Source of the DNA: Clostridia bacterium
GTDB lineage: Bacteria; Bacillota; Clostridia; Christensenellales; CAG-1252
Reading direction: 5' to 3'
Length of the DNA stretch: 64,000 nucleotides
Assembly: GCA_017444385.1 (NCBI GenBank)
Contig: JAFSWQ010000005.1
Location: 1 to 64,000, forward strand
Positions 50,541-59,574 of the stretch are shown in pieces (the stretch's first letter is position 1; each line of letters opens with the position of its first letter). The position numbers and the translations under genes were made by a program. The notes below the pieces were generated by a model. It made no database searches, was not told the DNA's origin, and saw only the letters and a list, made by a program, of their open reading frames with translations.

Positions 50541-52118
50541 ATGATATACGGCAACGTCGAAGGAATAAAACGCAATACTCTCGATAGGTTACGAGATTTA
50601 GAAGGCGATTACGATAGGACTTTTTTTATAGATAGGGAAGCGCTGAACGTAGTCGTGGATATCTCCTCGAAGATAAACAGGGAGATAAGCGTTTTTATTT
50701 CCCGCGGCGGCAGATTATTGGCTATAGGCATAGGTAGCAACGCGACCGTACCATTGGCGGACGTCAGCAAGAAAAGGGGTAATAAAAAACTAAACGGCGT
50801 TAGGGTCATACATACCCACCCCGGCGGCAATTATCACCTTTCGGACGTGGATATATCCGCGTTGAAGATAAACCGCTACGATTGTATGTCCGCGATAGGC
50901 GTTAAAGAGGGTAGAGTCACCGGTTTGTCGGCGGCTTATCTTGCGAAAAGCGGAGTAAACGTAATTAATTTTGCGGGGGAAAACTTCGACGACGGTAAAC
51001 TACTCGACGCGATAATCGCTTCCGAACAGGAAAGCAAAAAGGAAAGCGGGGAAGAAACCGTCAATAATCGCGCGATTTTAGTGCACGTTTCGCAGGACGC
51101 GGACGCCGAGACCTCTCTCGAAGAATTGGCGTCTTTGGCTCGGACTATGGGTTACGACCCCGTTTATCGTCTTATCCAAAAACGCGAGAAAGCCGACTCG
51201 GTCACCTACGTCGGTAGCGGAAAGGTGGAAGAGATCGCGCTCATTTGCCAAGTGGAAGACGTTAAAACCGTTATATGCGACCACGGCCTTAACGGCATAC
51301 AATTTAAGAATTTATCCGACGCGTTGGGCTTGCGAATATTGGACAGAAGCACCCTTATCCTCGATATTTTCGACCGTCACGCCACGACCAACGAGGGCAA
51401 ATTGCAGGTCGAACTCGCGAGATTATCCTACGAGCTGCCTATGCTCGTCGGTCAAAACGTCGGTATGAGCCGTCAAAGAGGCGGCTTGTATGCTATGGGC
51501 GGTAGCGGCGAAAGTAAATTGGAAACCGATAGGCGTGTGATAAGGAAGCGCATCGCAGATTTGAAAGAAAAACTCGAAGTAGTGGAAAGAAACCGCGATT
51601 CCCGTCGCGAACAGAGAAGAAGAAACGGCGTTAAAAACGTATCCATAGTCGGATACACCAACGCGGGGAAAAGTACTTTGATGAACTATATCACCAAGGC
51701 GGGCGTCCTCGAAGAAGATAAGCTGTTCGCCACTCTCGATTCGGTGAGCCGTAGCGTTTGGGACGACGGTAAGCAATACCTGTTGACCGATACGGTAGGT
51801 TTTATCAAACGGTTGCCCCACGAATTTATTAGGGCGTTCAAGTCCACTTTGGACGAGGCGAGGTACGCAGACTTACTGCTTGTCGTGGTTGACGTAACGA
51901 GCCCCAAACTACTCGACGAATACGACGTGGTTTGCGGCGTTTTGAAAGACGTGGGCGCCGACGGCATACCGAGGATAGTCGTATATAACAAGTGCGACGG
52001 CTTCGATTACGGTAAGGTGCTTTTGCCACAAGTGATGGGTAGCGTTTACATATCCGCCAAAACGGGCGAAGGCGTGGACGAACTCAAGAAAAAAATAAAA
52101 GAGATCCTATTTCAATAG
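50541..52118 (+). CDS. hflX: GTPase HflX with N-terminal JAMM-like domain
   Basis: A 525-residue protein. Residues about 175-340 form the HflX N-terminal domain and helical linker (VTYVGSGKVEEI, QVELARLSYELP, GGSGESKLETDRR), followed by the G domain with P-loop GYTNAGKST (371-379), DTVGFI and NKCD. HflX splits ribosomes, especially stalled or heat-damaged ones. The first 170 residues are extra compared with E. coli HflX and contain Glu48 and HTHP (91-94), Ser101 and Asp104. This spacing equals the JAMM/MPN+ metalloprotease motif HxHP-x6-SxxD. It is not known whether it is active. The gene starts 2 bp after lysC and ends 20 bp before a GH31 gene. Confidence 0.87.
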   Translation: MIYGNVEGIKRNTLDRLRDLEGDYDRTFFIDREALNVVVDISSKINREISVFISRGGRLLAIGIGSNATVPLADVSKKRGNKKLNGVRVIHTHPGGNYHLSDVDISALKINRYDCMSAIGVKEGRVTGLSAAYLAKSGVNVINFAGENFDDGKLLDAIIASEQESKKESGEETVNNRAILVHVSQDADAETSLEELASLARTMGYDPVYRLIQKREKADSVTYVGSGKVEEIALICQVEDVKTVICDHGLNGIQFKNLSDALGLRILDRSTLILDIFDRHATTNEGKLQVELARLSYELPMLVGQNVGMSRQRGGLYAMGGSGESKLETDRRVIRKRIADLKEKLEVVERNRDSRREQRRRNGVKNVSIVGYTNAGKSTLMNYITKAGVLEEDKLFATLDSVSRSVWDDGKQYLLTDTVGFIKRLPHEFIRAFKSTLDEARYADLLLVVVDVTSPKLLDEYDVVCGVLKDVGADGIPRIVVYNKCDGFDYGKVLLPQVMGSVYISAKTGEGVDELKKKIKEILFQ

Positions 52119-52138
52119 GGATCGGAAAGGAGATACTT

Positions 52139-54487
52139 ATGGATAGATACCTTCTCGACGTAAAATCGAAAACCAACGCGGCGCAGATAGTGACCTTCGG
52201 AAAGATCCGCGTCAGCGTGATAACCCCCCGACTTATAAGAGTGGAAAAGGGAATATTCCGCGACGAGCCCACTCAAAAAGTTTGGTACAGAGATTTTTGC
52301 AAGACAGAATACACCGTTGACAAAAGAAACGGAAAACTAATTGTAAAAACCAACGAAGTTTCTTTCGAGATAAGCGCCGAAGGAAAGGTCGTAGTTATTC
52401 TCGGCGATAAGAGGATATCCAACTTCAAAAAAGGTAACCTTAAAGGCACTGCGAGAACTCTCGACAACGTCGTGGGATCAATACCCTTGAAAGACGGCGT
52501 GGTTTCCCGCTTGGGCGTTACGATGATGGACGACAGCCGCGGCTTGTCTATCGTCGACGGCGAGATACAACCTTTGCAGAAAGGGATAAACGACAAGTAT
52601 TACTTCGCGTACGGCGAGGATTATCGTCGCGCGTTAAGAGATTTTTACTCATTATGCGGTCAAGCGCCTTTGATACCCAAGTATTCATTGGGCAACTGGT
52701 GGAGCAGGTATAAAGCCTACACGCAGGACGAGTATGTTTCTTTGATGAAAGAGTTTATCAAGAGGAAGATCCCCGTCACCGTCGCCACGATAGATATGGA
52801 TTGGCACTGGGTTGACGTGGTAAAGAGATTCGGCGAGGACGCGAAGAGCCACGGCGATATAGGGTTGCCGTACAAAATATTCTCGGCCTTGATGCCGGGT
52901 TGGACGGGTTATACCTGGAATACCGAACTTTTCCCCGATTACAAGGGAATGCTTGCTTGGTTAAAAGAAAACGGTTTCCACGTTACTTTGAACGTACACC
53001 CCGCTCAAGGCGTGAGATATTACGAAAAGCAATACGAAGAGATGTGCTATCGTTTGGGTTTAGAACCCAAGCTTCGCGAGCAAATACTTTTCGACCTTTC
53101 CAATCCCGAATTCATAAAAGCTTATTTCGACGTGCTACATAAACCCTACGAAAAAGAGGGCGTTGATTTTTGGTGGATAGATTGGCAACAAGGTAAGAAG
53201 AATAAGGTAGAAGGGCTGGATCCCCTTTGGGCATTGAACCACTATCATTATCTCGATTCCGCAAGAGACGGTAAGCGTCCGTTGATATTATCCCGTTACG
53301 CCGAAGCGGGTAGCCACCGTTATCCGTTAGGGTTTTCGGGCGACACGTTTATCACTTGGTCTGCTTTGCGTTTCCAACCCTATTTTACCGCAACGGCGGG
53401 CAATATCGGTTATACTTGGTGGAGCCACGATATAGGCGGGCATCAAAGAGGGAAAAAGGACGATGAATTATATATCCGTTGGATACAACTCGGCGTATTC
53501 AGCCCCATAAACAGATTGCACAGCTCGGTCAACGAATTCACGGGTAAAGAGCCGTGGAAATCTTCCAAGCAGGCGGAAAATATCGCGGTGTCTTTCTTGA
53601 GATTAAGACAAAAACTCATTCCCTTCCTTTATTCGGCGGCGTATAGAACGCATAAGAAGGGCATAGCCATTTGCGAGCCTTTATATTACAAATACAAAAA
53701 TAAAGAGGCGTACGAGTACGCGAACGAATACGTTTTCGGTCACGCGTTGCTTTGCGCGCCCATTACCGAGCCTACCTCAAAAAGAACTAAACTTGCGAGC
53801 GTGAAGGTATGGTTGCCCGAAGACGCGAGATATACCGATATTTTCACGGGCGAAATATACAAGGGCGGCGGCGAGGTCGTTATGTACAGGGATCTCGAAT
53901 CCTTCCCGTGTTTGGCGAAAGAGGGCACTATGATACCTCTTTACGCGGACGACGAAAGCAACTCATTGGGCTTGGATAAACCTCTTGAAATATGGGTTTA
54001 TAGAGGTACGGGCGTGTACTCTCTCTACGAAGACGAAGGCGAAAACCTTGATTTCGAGAAGGGCGAATACTCGGTCACTAAATTGTCGATAAACGAGAGC
54101 GCGACGGGTTATTCGTTCGAGTACAAAGAAAATGAAGACGGCGAACTCGAATTGCCCAAACGCAAGATAACCGTCGTATTCAAAGACGTTTTATCCGCCG
54201 ACGTAAAGGTAAACGGAAAGAGCGTTACGAGCGAGCGCGACGACCTCGTAGCCGTCACGTTCGAGGGCGGTAACGCCGTAGTTACGTTAGAAAACTGTAA
54301 ATATTTGGAAAATCGCCCCAAAAAGGAATTGATGATAGACCGAGTGAGCAGATATCAAACCGCTACCACTGCGAAATTGTTTAAATTCCTGCCCTACGTC
54401 AAGGGTAAAGGTAAACTTCATTGCGTAAAGAAATGTGAAAAAGGTCCTTTGAAAGAGTTGGACGCGCTGTATTACGGCGATAAATAA
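52139..54487 (+). CDS. Glycoside hydrolase family 31 (alpha-glucosidase type)
   Basis: A 782-residue cytoplasmic enzyme with the GH31 plan: an N-terminal beta sandwich (about 1-160), a TIM barrel (about 175-520) and C-terminal beta domains. Nucleophile Asp348 is in WWIDWQQG, acid/base Asp402 in FSGDTF, and TIDMDWHW (217-224) is the family's substrate-binding stretch. Family activities include alpha-glucosidase, alpha-xylosidase and sulfoquinovosidase; the WIDWQQG form is common in alpha-glucosidases. There is no signal peptide. GGAAAGGAGA precedes the ATG, a strong binding site. Confidence 0.87.
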   Translation: MDRYLLDVKSKTNAAQIVTFGKIRVSVITPRLIRVEKGIFRDEPTQKVWYRDFCKTEYTVDKRNGKLIVKTNEVSFEISAEGKVVVILGDKRISNFKKGNLKGTARTLDNVVGSIPLKDGVVSRLGVTMMDDSRGLSIVDGEIQPLQKGINDKYYFAYGEDYRRALRDFYSLCGQAPLIPKYSLGNWWSRYKAYTQDEYVSLMKEFIKRKIPVTVATIDMDWHWVDVVKRFGEDAKSHGDIGLPYKIFSALMPGWTGYTWNTELFPDYKGMLAWLKENGFHVTLNVHPAQGVRYYEKQYEEMCYRLGLEPKLREQILFDLSNPEFIKAYFDVLHKPYEKEGVDFWWIDWQQGKKNKVEGLDPLWALNHYHYLDSARDGKRPLILSRYAEAGSHRYPLGFSGDTFITWSALRFQPYFTATAGNIGYTWWSHDIGGHQRGKKDDELYIRWIQLGVFSPINRLHSSVNEFTGKEPWKSSKQAENIAVSFLRLRQKLIPFLYSAAYRTHKKGIAICEPLYYKYKNKEAYEYANEYVFGHALLCAPITEPTSKRTKLASVKVWLPEDARYTDIFTGEIYKGGGEVVMYRDLESFPCLAKEGTMIPLYADDESNSLGLDKPLEIWVYRGTGVYSLYEDEGENLDFEKGEYSVTKLSINESATGYSFEYKENEDGELELPKRKITVVFKDVLSADVKVNGKSVTSERDDLVAVTFEGGNAVVTLENCKYLENRPKKELMIDRVSRYQTATTAKLFKFLPYVKGKGKLHCVKKCEKGPLKELDALYYGDK

Positions 54488-54501
54488 ACGAGAGGTGAAA
54501 T

Positions 54502-55245
54502 ATGTATAAATTCAACGTTGAAAAAGCCGTCGACGATTGCGTCGCTTGGTTGAGAGATTGGTTCGATAAAAATGGCTGTGGTTGTAACGCCGTATTGGGC
54601 ATATCGGGCGGAAAGGACAGTTCGGTCGCCGCCGCGTTATGCGTGAAAGCGTTAGGTAAGGATAGAGTATTCGGCGTTTTGATGCCTCAAGGCGAGCAGC
54701 ACGATATAAATTATTCATACGATCTTTGTAACGAATTGGGTATCGAATATACCGTAGTAAATATAAAAGGCGCGGTTGACGCCATATACGCAGCGATGGA
54801 TAAGAGTATCGAAATAAGTTCGGCTACGAGATTCAACTTGCCCGCAAGAATAAGAATGTCCACCCTTTACGCCGTGTCTCAATCCAAGAACGGCAGGGTA
54901 ATCAACACTTGTAATTTAAGCGAGGATTGGGTAGGTTACAGCACTCGTTACGGGGATTCGGTTGGCGACGTAAGCCCGTTGAGTCACTTCACCGTTACCG
55001 AAGTCAAGGCGATAGGCAGATACTTGGGGCTTTCCGAAAAGTTTATCGTGAAACCTCCCATCGACGGATTGTGCGGCAAGACCGACGAGGATAATCTCGG
55101 CTTTACTTACGATACCCTCGATAAGTATATCCGCGAGGGTATTGAACCCGAAAAAGCGACCAAGGAAAGAATTGACAGAATGCACGTACTCAATCTTTTC
55201 AAATTGAGGATAATGGACTCTTTCCCTTATGAACCCGAGGAATAA
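54502..55245 (+). CDS. nadE: NH3-dependent NAD+ synthetase
   Basis: A 247-residue enzyme that converts nicotinate adenine dinucleotide to NAD+ with ammonia and ATP. The PP-loop SGGKDSS (35-41) is intact, and NTCNLSEDWVGYSTRYGDSVGD is the conserved substrate-binding stretch. There is no glutaminase domain, so free ammonia is the donor. GAGAGGTG precedes the ATG. The tail is short and ends FPYEPEE. The phosphatase gene begins 1 bp after its stop. Confidence 0.92.
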   Translation: MYKFNVEKAVDDCVAWLRDWFDKNGCGCNAVLGISGGKDSSVAAALCVKALGKDRVFGVLMPQGEQHDINYSYDLCNELGIEYTVVNIKGAVDAIYAAMDKSIEISSATRFNLPARIRMSTLYAVSQSKNGRVINTCNLSEDWVGYSTRYGDSVGDVSPLSHFTVTEVKAIGRYLGLSEKFIVKPPIDGLCGKTDEDNLGFTYDTLDKYIREGIEPEKATKERIDRMHVLNLFKLRIMDSFPYEPEE

Positions 55246-55246
55246 A

Positions 55247-55696
55247 GTGTACCGCGTTTGTTTCGTTTGTTTGGGTAATATTTGTCGTAGCCCCATGTGC
55301 GAGAGCATTTTTACCCATCTATTAAAAGAAGAGAATATCTCGACGATAGAAGCGTTTTCGATGGGTACTTCCGCCGAAGAACTCGGCAATCCCGTGTATA
55401 GAGGTACGAGAGAGGTATTGCGTAAGCACGGTATTAAGGTCGTCGATCATTACGCCGACGTTTTAATGCCATCAGACTACGAAGATTACGACCTTTTCGT
55501 TTGTATGGACGAGGGGAACGTTCGCGCGTGTAATCGCATACTCGGTAAGGACGACAAAACCGTAAAGTTGACCTATTTTACGGGTTCGTCTCGCGACGTA
55601 GCCGATCCTTGGTATACGGGTAATTTCGACGTGACCTTCGACGATTGTTATAAAGGCTGCAAAGCCTTATTAGAGTTTATTAAAGAAAGTATTTAG
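55247..55696 (+). CDS. Low-molecular-weight protein tyrosine phosphatase
   Basis: A 149-residue phosphatase. The N-terminal CLGNICRS is the C(x5)RS catalytic loop and DPWYTG carries the general acid Asp. It removes phosphate from tyrosine in proteins; members also act as arsenate reductases, but that group has a different Cys set. The start is set at GTG 55247 because CCGAGGAA precedes it by 4-5 bases. A longer in-frame ATG at 55229 overlaps nadE and has no binding site. No tyrosine kinase gene is near. Confidence 0.85.
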   Translation: MYRVCFVCLGNICRSPMCESIFTHLLKEENISTIEAFSMGTSAEELGNPVYRGTREVLRKHGIKVVDHYADVLMPSDYEDYDLFVCMDEGNVRACNRILGKDDKTVKLTYFTGSSRDVADPWYTGNFDVTFDDCYKGCKALLEFIKESI

Positions 55697-55705
55697 GAGC
55701 ATAGT

Positions 55706-57313
55706 ATGAGACTTAACGTTTACGGCGCCGCGAGAGAAGTTACGGGCAGTTGTTATATGTTGGAAGTGGGCGGTAAGAATATCCTCGTGGACTGCGGAAT
55801 GGTTCAAGGCCCCGATATCTACGAAGAGCAAAAGCTTGCCGTTAGCGCGTCTTCCGTTCACTGTATGCTATTGACTCACGCGCACATAGACCATTCGGGT
55901 CTTATTCCTCTTCTCGTAAGGAACGGGTTTAAGGGTAAAATATATATGACTCGCCCCACGCGGGACCTCGCTTGCCTTATGTTAAAAGACTCGGCGCATA
56001 TACAAGAGTCCGAGGCCGATTGGCGTAATCGCAAAGCAAAGCGAACGGGTGCCGCCCCCTATTCGCCCATTTACAATTCCAACGACGTTTTGGCGGCTAT
56101 AAAACAATTCAAGGCTTGCGATTACGAGACCGAATACGAACTTTTCAAAGGTGTTAGAGTGCGTTTTTACGACGCGGGGCATCTTCTCGGCTCGTCGAGT
56201 ATCTACGTTGAAGCCGAAGAAAACGGCGAAAAACGCAGGATAGTTTTCTCGGGGGATATAGGCAATAAGCATAAACCCATTTTGAGAGATCCCACCTATC
56301 TAACGCAAGCGGATTACGTCCTTACAGAGTCAACCTACGGCGACAGGCGGCACGGCGCGGAATGCGACCACGTCAAAGAACTTGCGGATATCATTCAGCG
56401 TACGTTAGATAGAGGCGGCAACGTGGTAATTCCCAGTTTCGCCGTGGGAAGAATGCAGGAAATGCTCTTTTATTTAAGACAAATAAAGGATAGAAAACTC
56501 ATTTTGGATCATAACGATTTCCCCGTTTACGTCGATAGTCCTTTGGCTGTCGAGGCTACCAAACTATTCAGCAAGAAGTACGATTGCTTCCAAACCGATA
56601 TGTTGGAATATTTTGAAAAAGGGATTAATCCTCTTTCTTTCTCGGGATTGAAACTCGCCGTGAAAGTTGAAGATTCCAAAGCGATAAATAACGATCCTAC
56701 TCCAAAAGTTATTTTGTCGGCGAGCGGAATGTGCGAGGCGGGCAGAATTCGTCACCACCTTAAATATAATCTTTGGAAAAAGGAAAGCTCCGTCGTATTC
56801 GTCGGCTATCAAGTGGAAGGAACGTTAGGACGCGCGTTGCTTGACGGCGCCCGCGAAGTCAATTTGTTCGGCGAGACGGTCATGGTGGAAGCCGAAATTT
56901 GCAAGTTGAACGCTACGAGCTCGCACGCGGACGTCGACGGATTGATGGAATGGATATCCGCGTATTCGCCTAAACCCCGCCGCGTATTCGTCACTCACGG
57001 GGAAGAGTCGGTCGCTAAATCCTATGCGGAAAAACTCGTTAGTGAGTTGGGAATAAACGCCGTCGCGCCAAAGTACAAGTCGACCTGGGATCTTATCAAC
57101 GACCTTTGTATCGACGAAGGATTCGATAAGAAAGAGAAGAAGGAAGAGAAGAGCGAGTACCCCAAGAGCCAAGCGTATAAACGGCTGGAACTTGCGGGCA
57201 AAGAACTCGTCGAGGTCATTAAGGAAAATCAAGGCGGCACCAATTACGACTTGAAGAGATTTGCGGACGAGTTGGAAAAGCTTTGTAAAAGGTGGAAAAG
57301 AGAGGATAACTGA
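55706..57313 (+). CDS. Metallo-beta-lactamase/beta-CASP RNase
   Basis: A 535-residue protein of the metallo-beta-lactamase superfamily. THAHIDHSG (57-65) binds the zinc ions, YDAGHLLGS supplies another His and FSGDIG an Asp. The beta-CASP domain (about 205-345) and the C-terminal RMMBL region with VFVGYQVEGTLGRAL, SSHADVDGL and VFVTHGE make it a CPSF73/YSH1-like RNA-processing enzyme. The last 60 residues are Lys/Glu-rich. AGGAG precedes the ATG. The function is probably RNA cleavage; substrates are unknown. The converging terminator at 57384 closes the run that began with ppa. Confidence 0.87.
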   Translation: MRLNVYGAAREVTGSCYMLEVGGKNILVDCGMVQGPDIYEEQKLAVSASSVHCMLLTHAHIDHSGLIPLLVRNGFKGKIYMTRPTRDLACLMLKDSAHIQESEADWRNRKAKRTGAAPYSPIYNSNDVLAAIKQFKACDYETEYELFKGVRVRFYDAGHLLGSSSIYVEAEENGEKRRIVFSGDIGNKHKPILRDPTYLTQADYVLTESTYGDRRHGAECDHVKELADIIQRTLDRGGNVVIPSFAVGRMQEMLFYLRQIKDRKLILDHNDFPVYVDSPLAVEATKLFSKKYDCFQTDMLEYFEKGINPLSFSGLKLAVKVEDSKAINNDPTPKVILSASGMCEAGRIRHHLKYNLWKKESSVVFVGYQVEGTLGRALLDGAREVNLFGETVMVEAEICKLNATSSHADVDGLMEWISAYSPKPRRVFVTHGEESVAKSYAEKLVSELGINAVAPKYKSTWDLINDLCIDEGFDKKEKKEEKSEYPKSQAYKRLELAGKELVEVIKENQGGTNYDLKRFADELEKLCKRWKREDN

Positions 57314-57383
57314 TTTGTTTCTAAAAAGCGAAAGCACTAAAAACGATAACTTGCCGTCTCCTCGATTTTTGTTTCGGTTAATA

Positions 57384-57424
57384 AAAAACCGTACGACGAA
57401 TTACCTCGAAAGCATACGGTTTTT
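57384..57424. terminator. Bidirectional terminator between convergent genes
   Basis: AAAAACCGTA (57384-57393) pairs with TACGGTTTTT (57415-57424) around a 21-nt loop. It ends the long rightward run and the leftward hydrolase gene. Confidence 0.75.
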
Positions 57425-57447
57425 ATCTAAACAATGAAACGAAACGG

Positions 57448-58392
57448 TCAGTCTTTTACGCCTACCCCGTAGGCGGTAAGACATTTTCTCAAGAACAAAT
57501 AAATATCGGTAAAGACCTCGTCACGGTTGATCTCGTCGACCAAATCGTGGCGGGCTTTTTCGTATAGATTCATATAGACGTATTTATGACGCGTCTTTAT
57601 AAGTTTGGAGTAAATCTTTTTTACGTCCCTGCCAAAACCCGCGACCGAGTCTTCGGTGCCGCCTAAAAGCAAGAAAGGTAAATCGAGAGGGATTTCTTTG
57701 AATTTTTTGTTTACGAAAGTCGTCCAAAAAGAGTTGTTGAAATAGGATTTTTGGAATTCGTAACTCATCACGAATTGCGCGCCGCAAAAAGGATCCCCTA
57801 CGTAACGCTTTATCTCTTCTACGTCGCGGGTAAGGTACGCGTATTTGCGTTTTTCGTGTTCGAAGGGACGAGCCGCTTTTTTATAGACGATGGAATTTAC
57901 GAAGTTTGCGGGGGTGGTAGGCTGGATAAAACCTATTACGGTGGAAGCGATTATGCTCATTAAGAGAGTATGTAGGTTTACCGTATAGTACGCGCCGGAA
58001 AGTATGCAGCCCGCTAAATTTTTGCCGTATTTGCTCGTATAATGCCAAGCGAGTACGGTGCCGTAGCCGAAGCCGAGATACATCAACGGAAGGCGATATT
58101 TGCTCAAAGAGTATTCGGAAAGTTTCGCAAGATCGTCTATCGTATCGTTAAGACAATCGCCGTAAACCTCGCCTCTGTGATCGTAGCCGCCGCAGGTTTT
58201 GCCGAATCCTCTCAAATCGTTGCCTACGACTATAAACCCGTTAGCGTTCAAAAATCTCGCGAGTACGTCGTATCTCGCGCAGTATTCGCCAAGGTCGTGG
58301 ACGATTTGAACTACGCCTATAGGGTTTTTCACGTCTTCCCAAGCGTAGCAATATATGGTTAAAGCCTTATTCTCAAATGAAAATTCGCGCAT
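57448..58392 (-). CDS. Alpha/beta hydrolase-fold protein lacking the catalytic serine
   Basis: A 314-residue relative of the monoacylglycerol-lipase-like hydrolase at 28285-29205. The nucleophile elbow reads GFGYGT (107-112) where GHSMGS is expected, so Ser is replaced by Gly109. The expected Asp (GTEDSV) and His (KARHDL) are still present. The sequence is otherwise intact, with no frame break, so I take it as a functional pseudoenzyme rather than a decayed gene. The start at 58392 is the one consistent with a promoter whose -10 ends 6 nt before it, implying a leaderless mRNA without a ribosome binding site. The reading frame continues to 58533, but that part lies in or upstream of the promoter. 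Confidence 0.75.
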   Translation of the reverse strand: MREFSFENKALTIYCYAWEDVKNPIGVVQIVHDLGEYCARYDVLARFLNANGFIVVGNDLRGFGKTCGGYDHRGEVYGDCLNDTIDDLAKLSEYSLSKYRLPLMYLGFGYGTVLAWHYTSKYGKNLAGCILSGAYYTVNLHTLLMSIIASTVIGFIQPTTPANFVNSIVYKKAARPFEHEKRKYAYLTRDVEEIKRYVGDPFCGAQFVMSYEFQKSYFNNSFWTTFVNKKFKEIPLDLPFLLLGGTEDSVAGFGRDVKKIYSKLIKTRHKYVYMNLYEKARHDLVDEINRDEVFTDIYLFLRKCLTAYGVGVKD

Positions 58393-58398
58393 ATAATT

Positions 58399-58427
58399 AT
58401 TGTACAACAATTTCGGTATGATTACAA
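58399..58427 (-). promoter_or_regulatory. Promoter of the serine-less hydrolase gene
   Basis: On the minus strand TTGTAA (58427-58422), a 17-bp spacer and TACAAT (58404-58399). Transcription from it would begin at about 58392, the start codon itself. Confidence 0.5.
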
Positions 58428-58449
58428 GAATATGGCAATAATTTATTAT
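58422..58449 (+). promoter_or_regulatory. Candidate promoter of murG
   Basis: TTACAA (58422-58427), a 16-bp spacer and TATTAT (58444-58449). The -35 is the complement of the -35 of the divergent gene, so one hexamer may serve both directions. Confidence 0.4.
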
Positions 58450-58477
58450 AACGTATATCAAAATAAAAGGGGGAATT

Positions 58478-59512
58478 ATGAAATACACTATTGCGCTTAC
58501 GGGCGGGGGTACGGCGGGACACGTTACGCCCAATCTCGCGTTATTGCCCGAATTGAAAAAATACTTTGAGGAAATATACTATATCGGCGAGAAAGGCGGC
58601 GTTGAAGAAAAACTCGCAGAGAAAAGCGGTCTCGATTTTTACGGCGTGACCTGCGTTAAGTTTTCAAGAAGCAAACCTTTGCAAAACGTAAAGATACCCA
58701 AACTCTTGAAAGAGGGGGTAGAGGAAGCGACGCGCGTACTGAAACTGATAACCCCGTCGGTGGTCTTCGCGAAGGGCGGTTTCGTTTCTTTGCCCGCGGT
58801 ATTCGCCGCAAGAAAACTCGATATCCCCTACGCTTTGCACGAGAGCGACGCGTCGTTAGGCCTTGCGAATAAGTTGATAAAAGGGAAAGCCGAAAAGATC
58901 TTTACTTCGTTCAAAGGTACTGCGCAAGGGGAAATAGTGACGGGTAACCCAATAAGATCGGAATTATACTTTGGCGACGCTTCCCGCGCCCCATCTTTCC
59001 CGCATAATCGCCCGGTGGTACTGGTAGTAGGCGGCAGTTCTGGCGCTGCTTCCATAAATCAAACGGTGGAAAAGGCGTTGCCCTATCTTAACGAATATAA
59101 CGTCGCGCATATCACGGGTAAAGGGAAAGGGAATAGCGCGAAGGGAATAACTCTCGATAATTATCGCGCGATCGAATTTTCGGATAGAATACAGGATTTG
59201 TACGCTCAGGCGGACGTTGTGGTCACGAGGGCTGGGGCGAACGCCTTATCCGAACTTGTCGCTCTCGGTAAAAGGGTGGTAGCGATACCTTTGCCAAAAG
59301 GCGCGTCGAGAGGAGATCAGTCGGAAAACGCGGAATACTATCGGTTGAAAGGGCTTATCGACGTTTTACCGCAGGAAGAACTGAACGAAGAGACTCTCGT
59401 CGAGCGTATAGAGAGGGCGATGTCCACGCCCGAGAGGACGCCGATAAAGAGTAGAGCCGCAGCAGTAATCACACGCGAATTGTACGAAATAGCCTTGCGA
59501 CAAAAAACCTGA
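58478..59512 (+). CDS. murG: MurG, GlcNAc transferase of peptidoglycan synthesis
   Basis: A 344-residue glycosyltransferase that adds GlcNAc to lipid I, giving lipid II, on the inner face of the membrane. The N-terminal GGGTAGHVTP (9-18), the KGGFVSLPAVFAA stretch, HESDASLGLANK and the UDP-GlcNAc-binding region with TRAGANALSELVALGKR are all present. Length is normal. A GGGGGAATT site precedes the ATG. It lies apart from any mur/fts cluster, divergent from the serine-less hydrolase and ahead of groES. Confidence 0.92.
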   Translation: MKYTIALTGGGTAGHVTPNLALLPELKKYFEEIYYIGEKGGVEEKLAEKSGLDFYGVTCVKFSRSKPLQNVKIPKLLKEGVEEATRVLKLITPSVVFAKGGFVSLPAVFAARKLDIPYALHESDASLGLANKLIKGKAEKIFTSFKGTAQGEIVTGNPIRSELYFGDASRAPSFPHNRPVVLVVGGSSGAASINQTVEKALPYLNEYNVAHITGKGKGNSAKGITLDNYRAIEFSDRIQDLYAQADVVVTRAGANALSELVALGKRVVAIPLPKGASRGDQSENAEYYRLKGLIDVLPQEELNEETLVERIERAMSTPERTPIKSRAAAVITRELYEIALRQKT

Positions 59513-59542
59513 AAAAATCTTTCGTTTACCTCGTTTTTACGG

Positions 59543-59571
59543 TTGACAAAGGGCTTTCCCTGCGTTATAAT
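59543..59571 (+). promoter_or_regulatory. Consensus sigma-A promoter of groES-groEL
   Basis: TTGACA (59543-59548), a 17-bp spacer and TATAAT (59566-59571), both perfect. The CIRCE operator begins 3 bp downstream. Confidence 0.85.
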
Positions 59572-59574
59572 AAA

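Noticed and set aside
58393-58533. 47-residue N-terminal extension of the serine-less hydrolase
   Set aside because: It reads through the promoter elements and lacks a binding site. The family fold starts at the later ATG.
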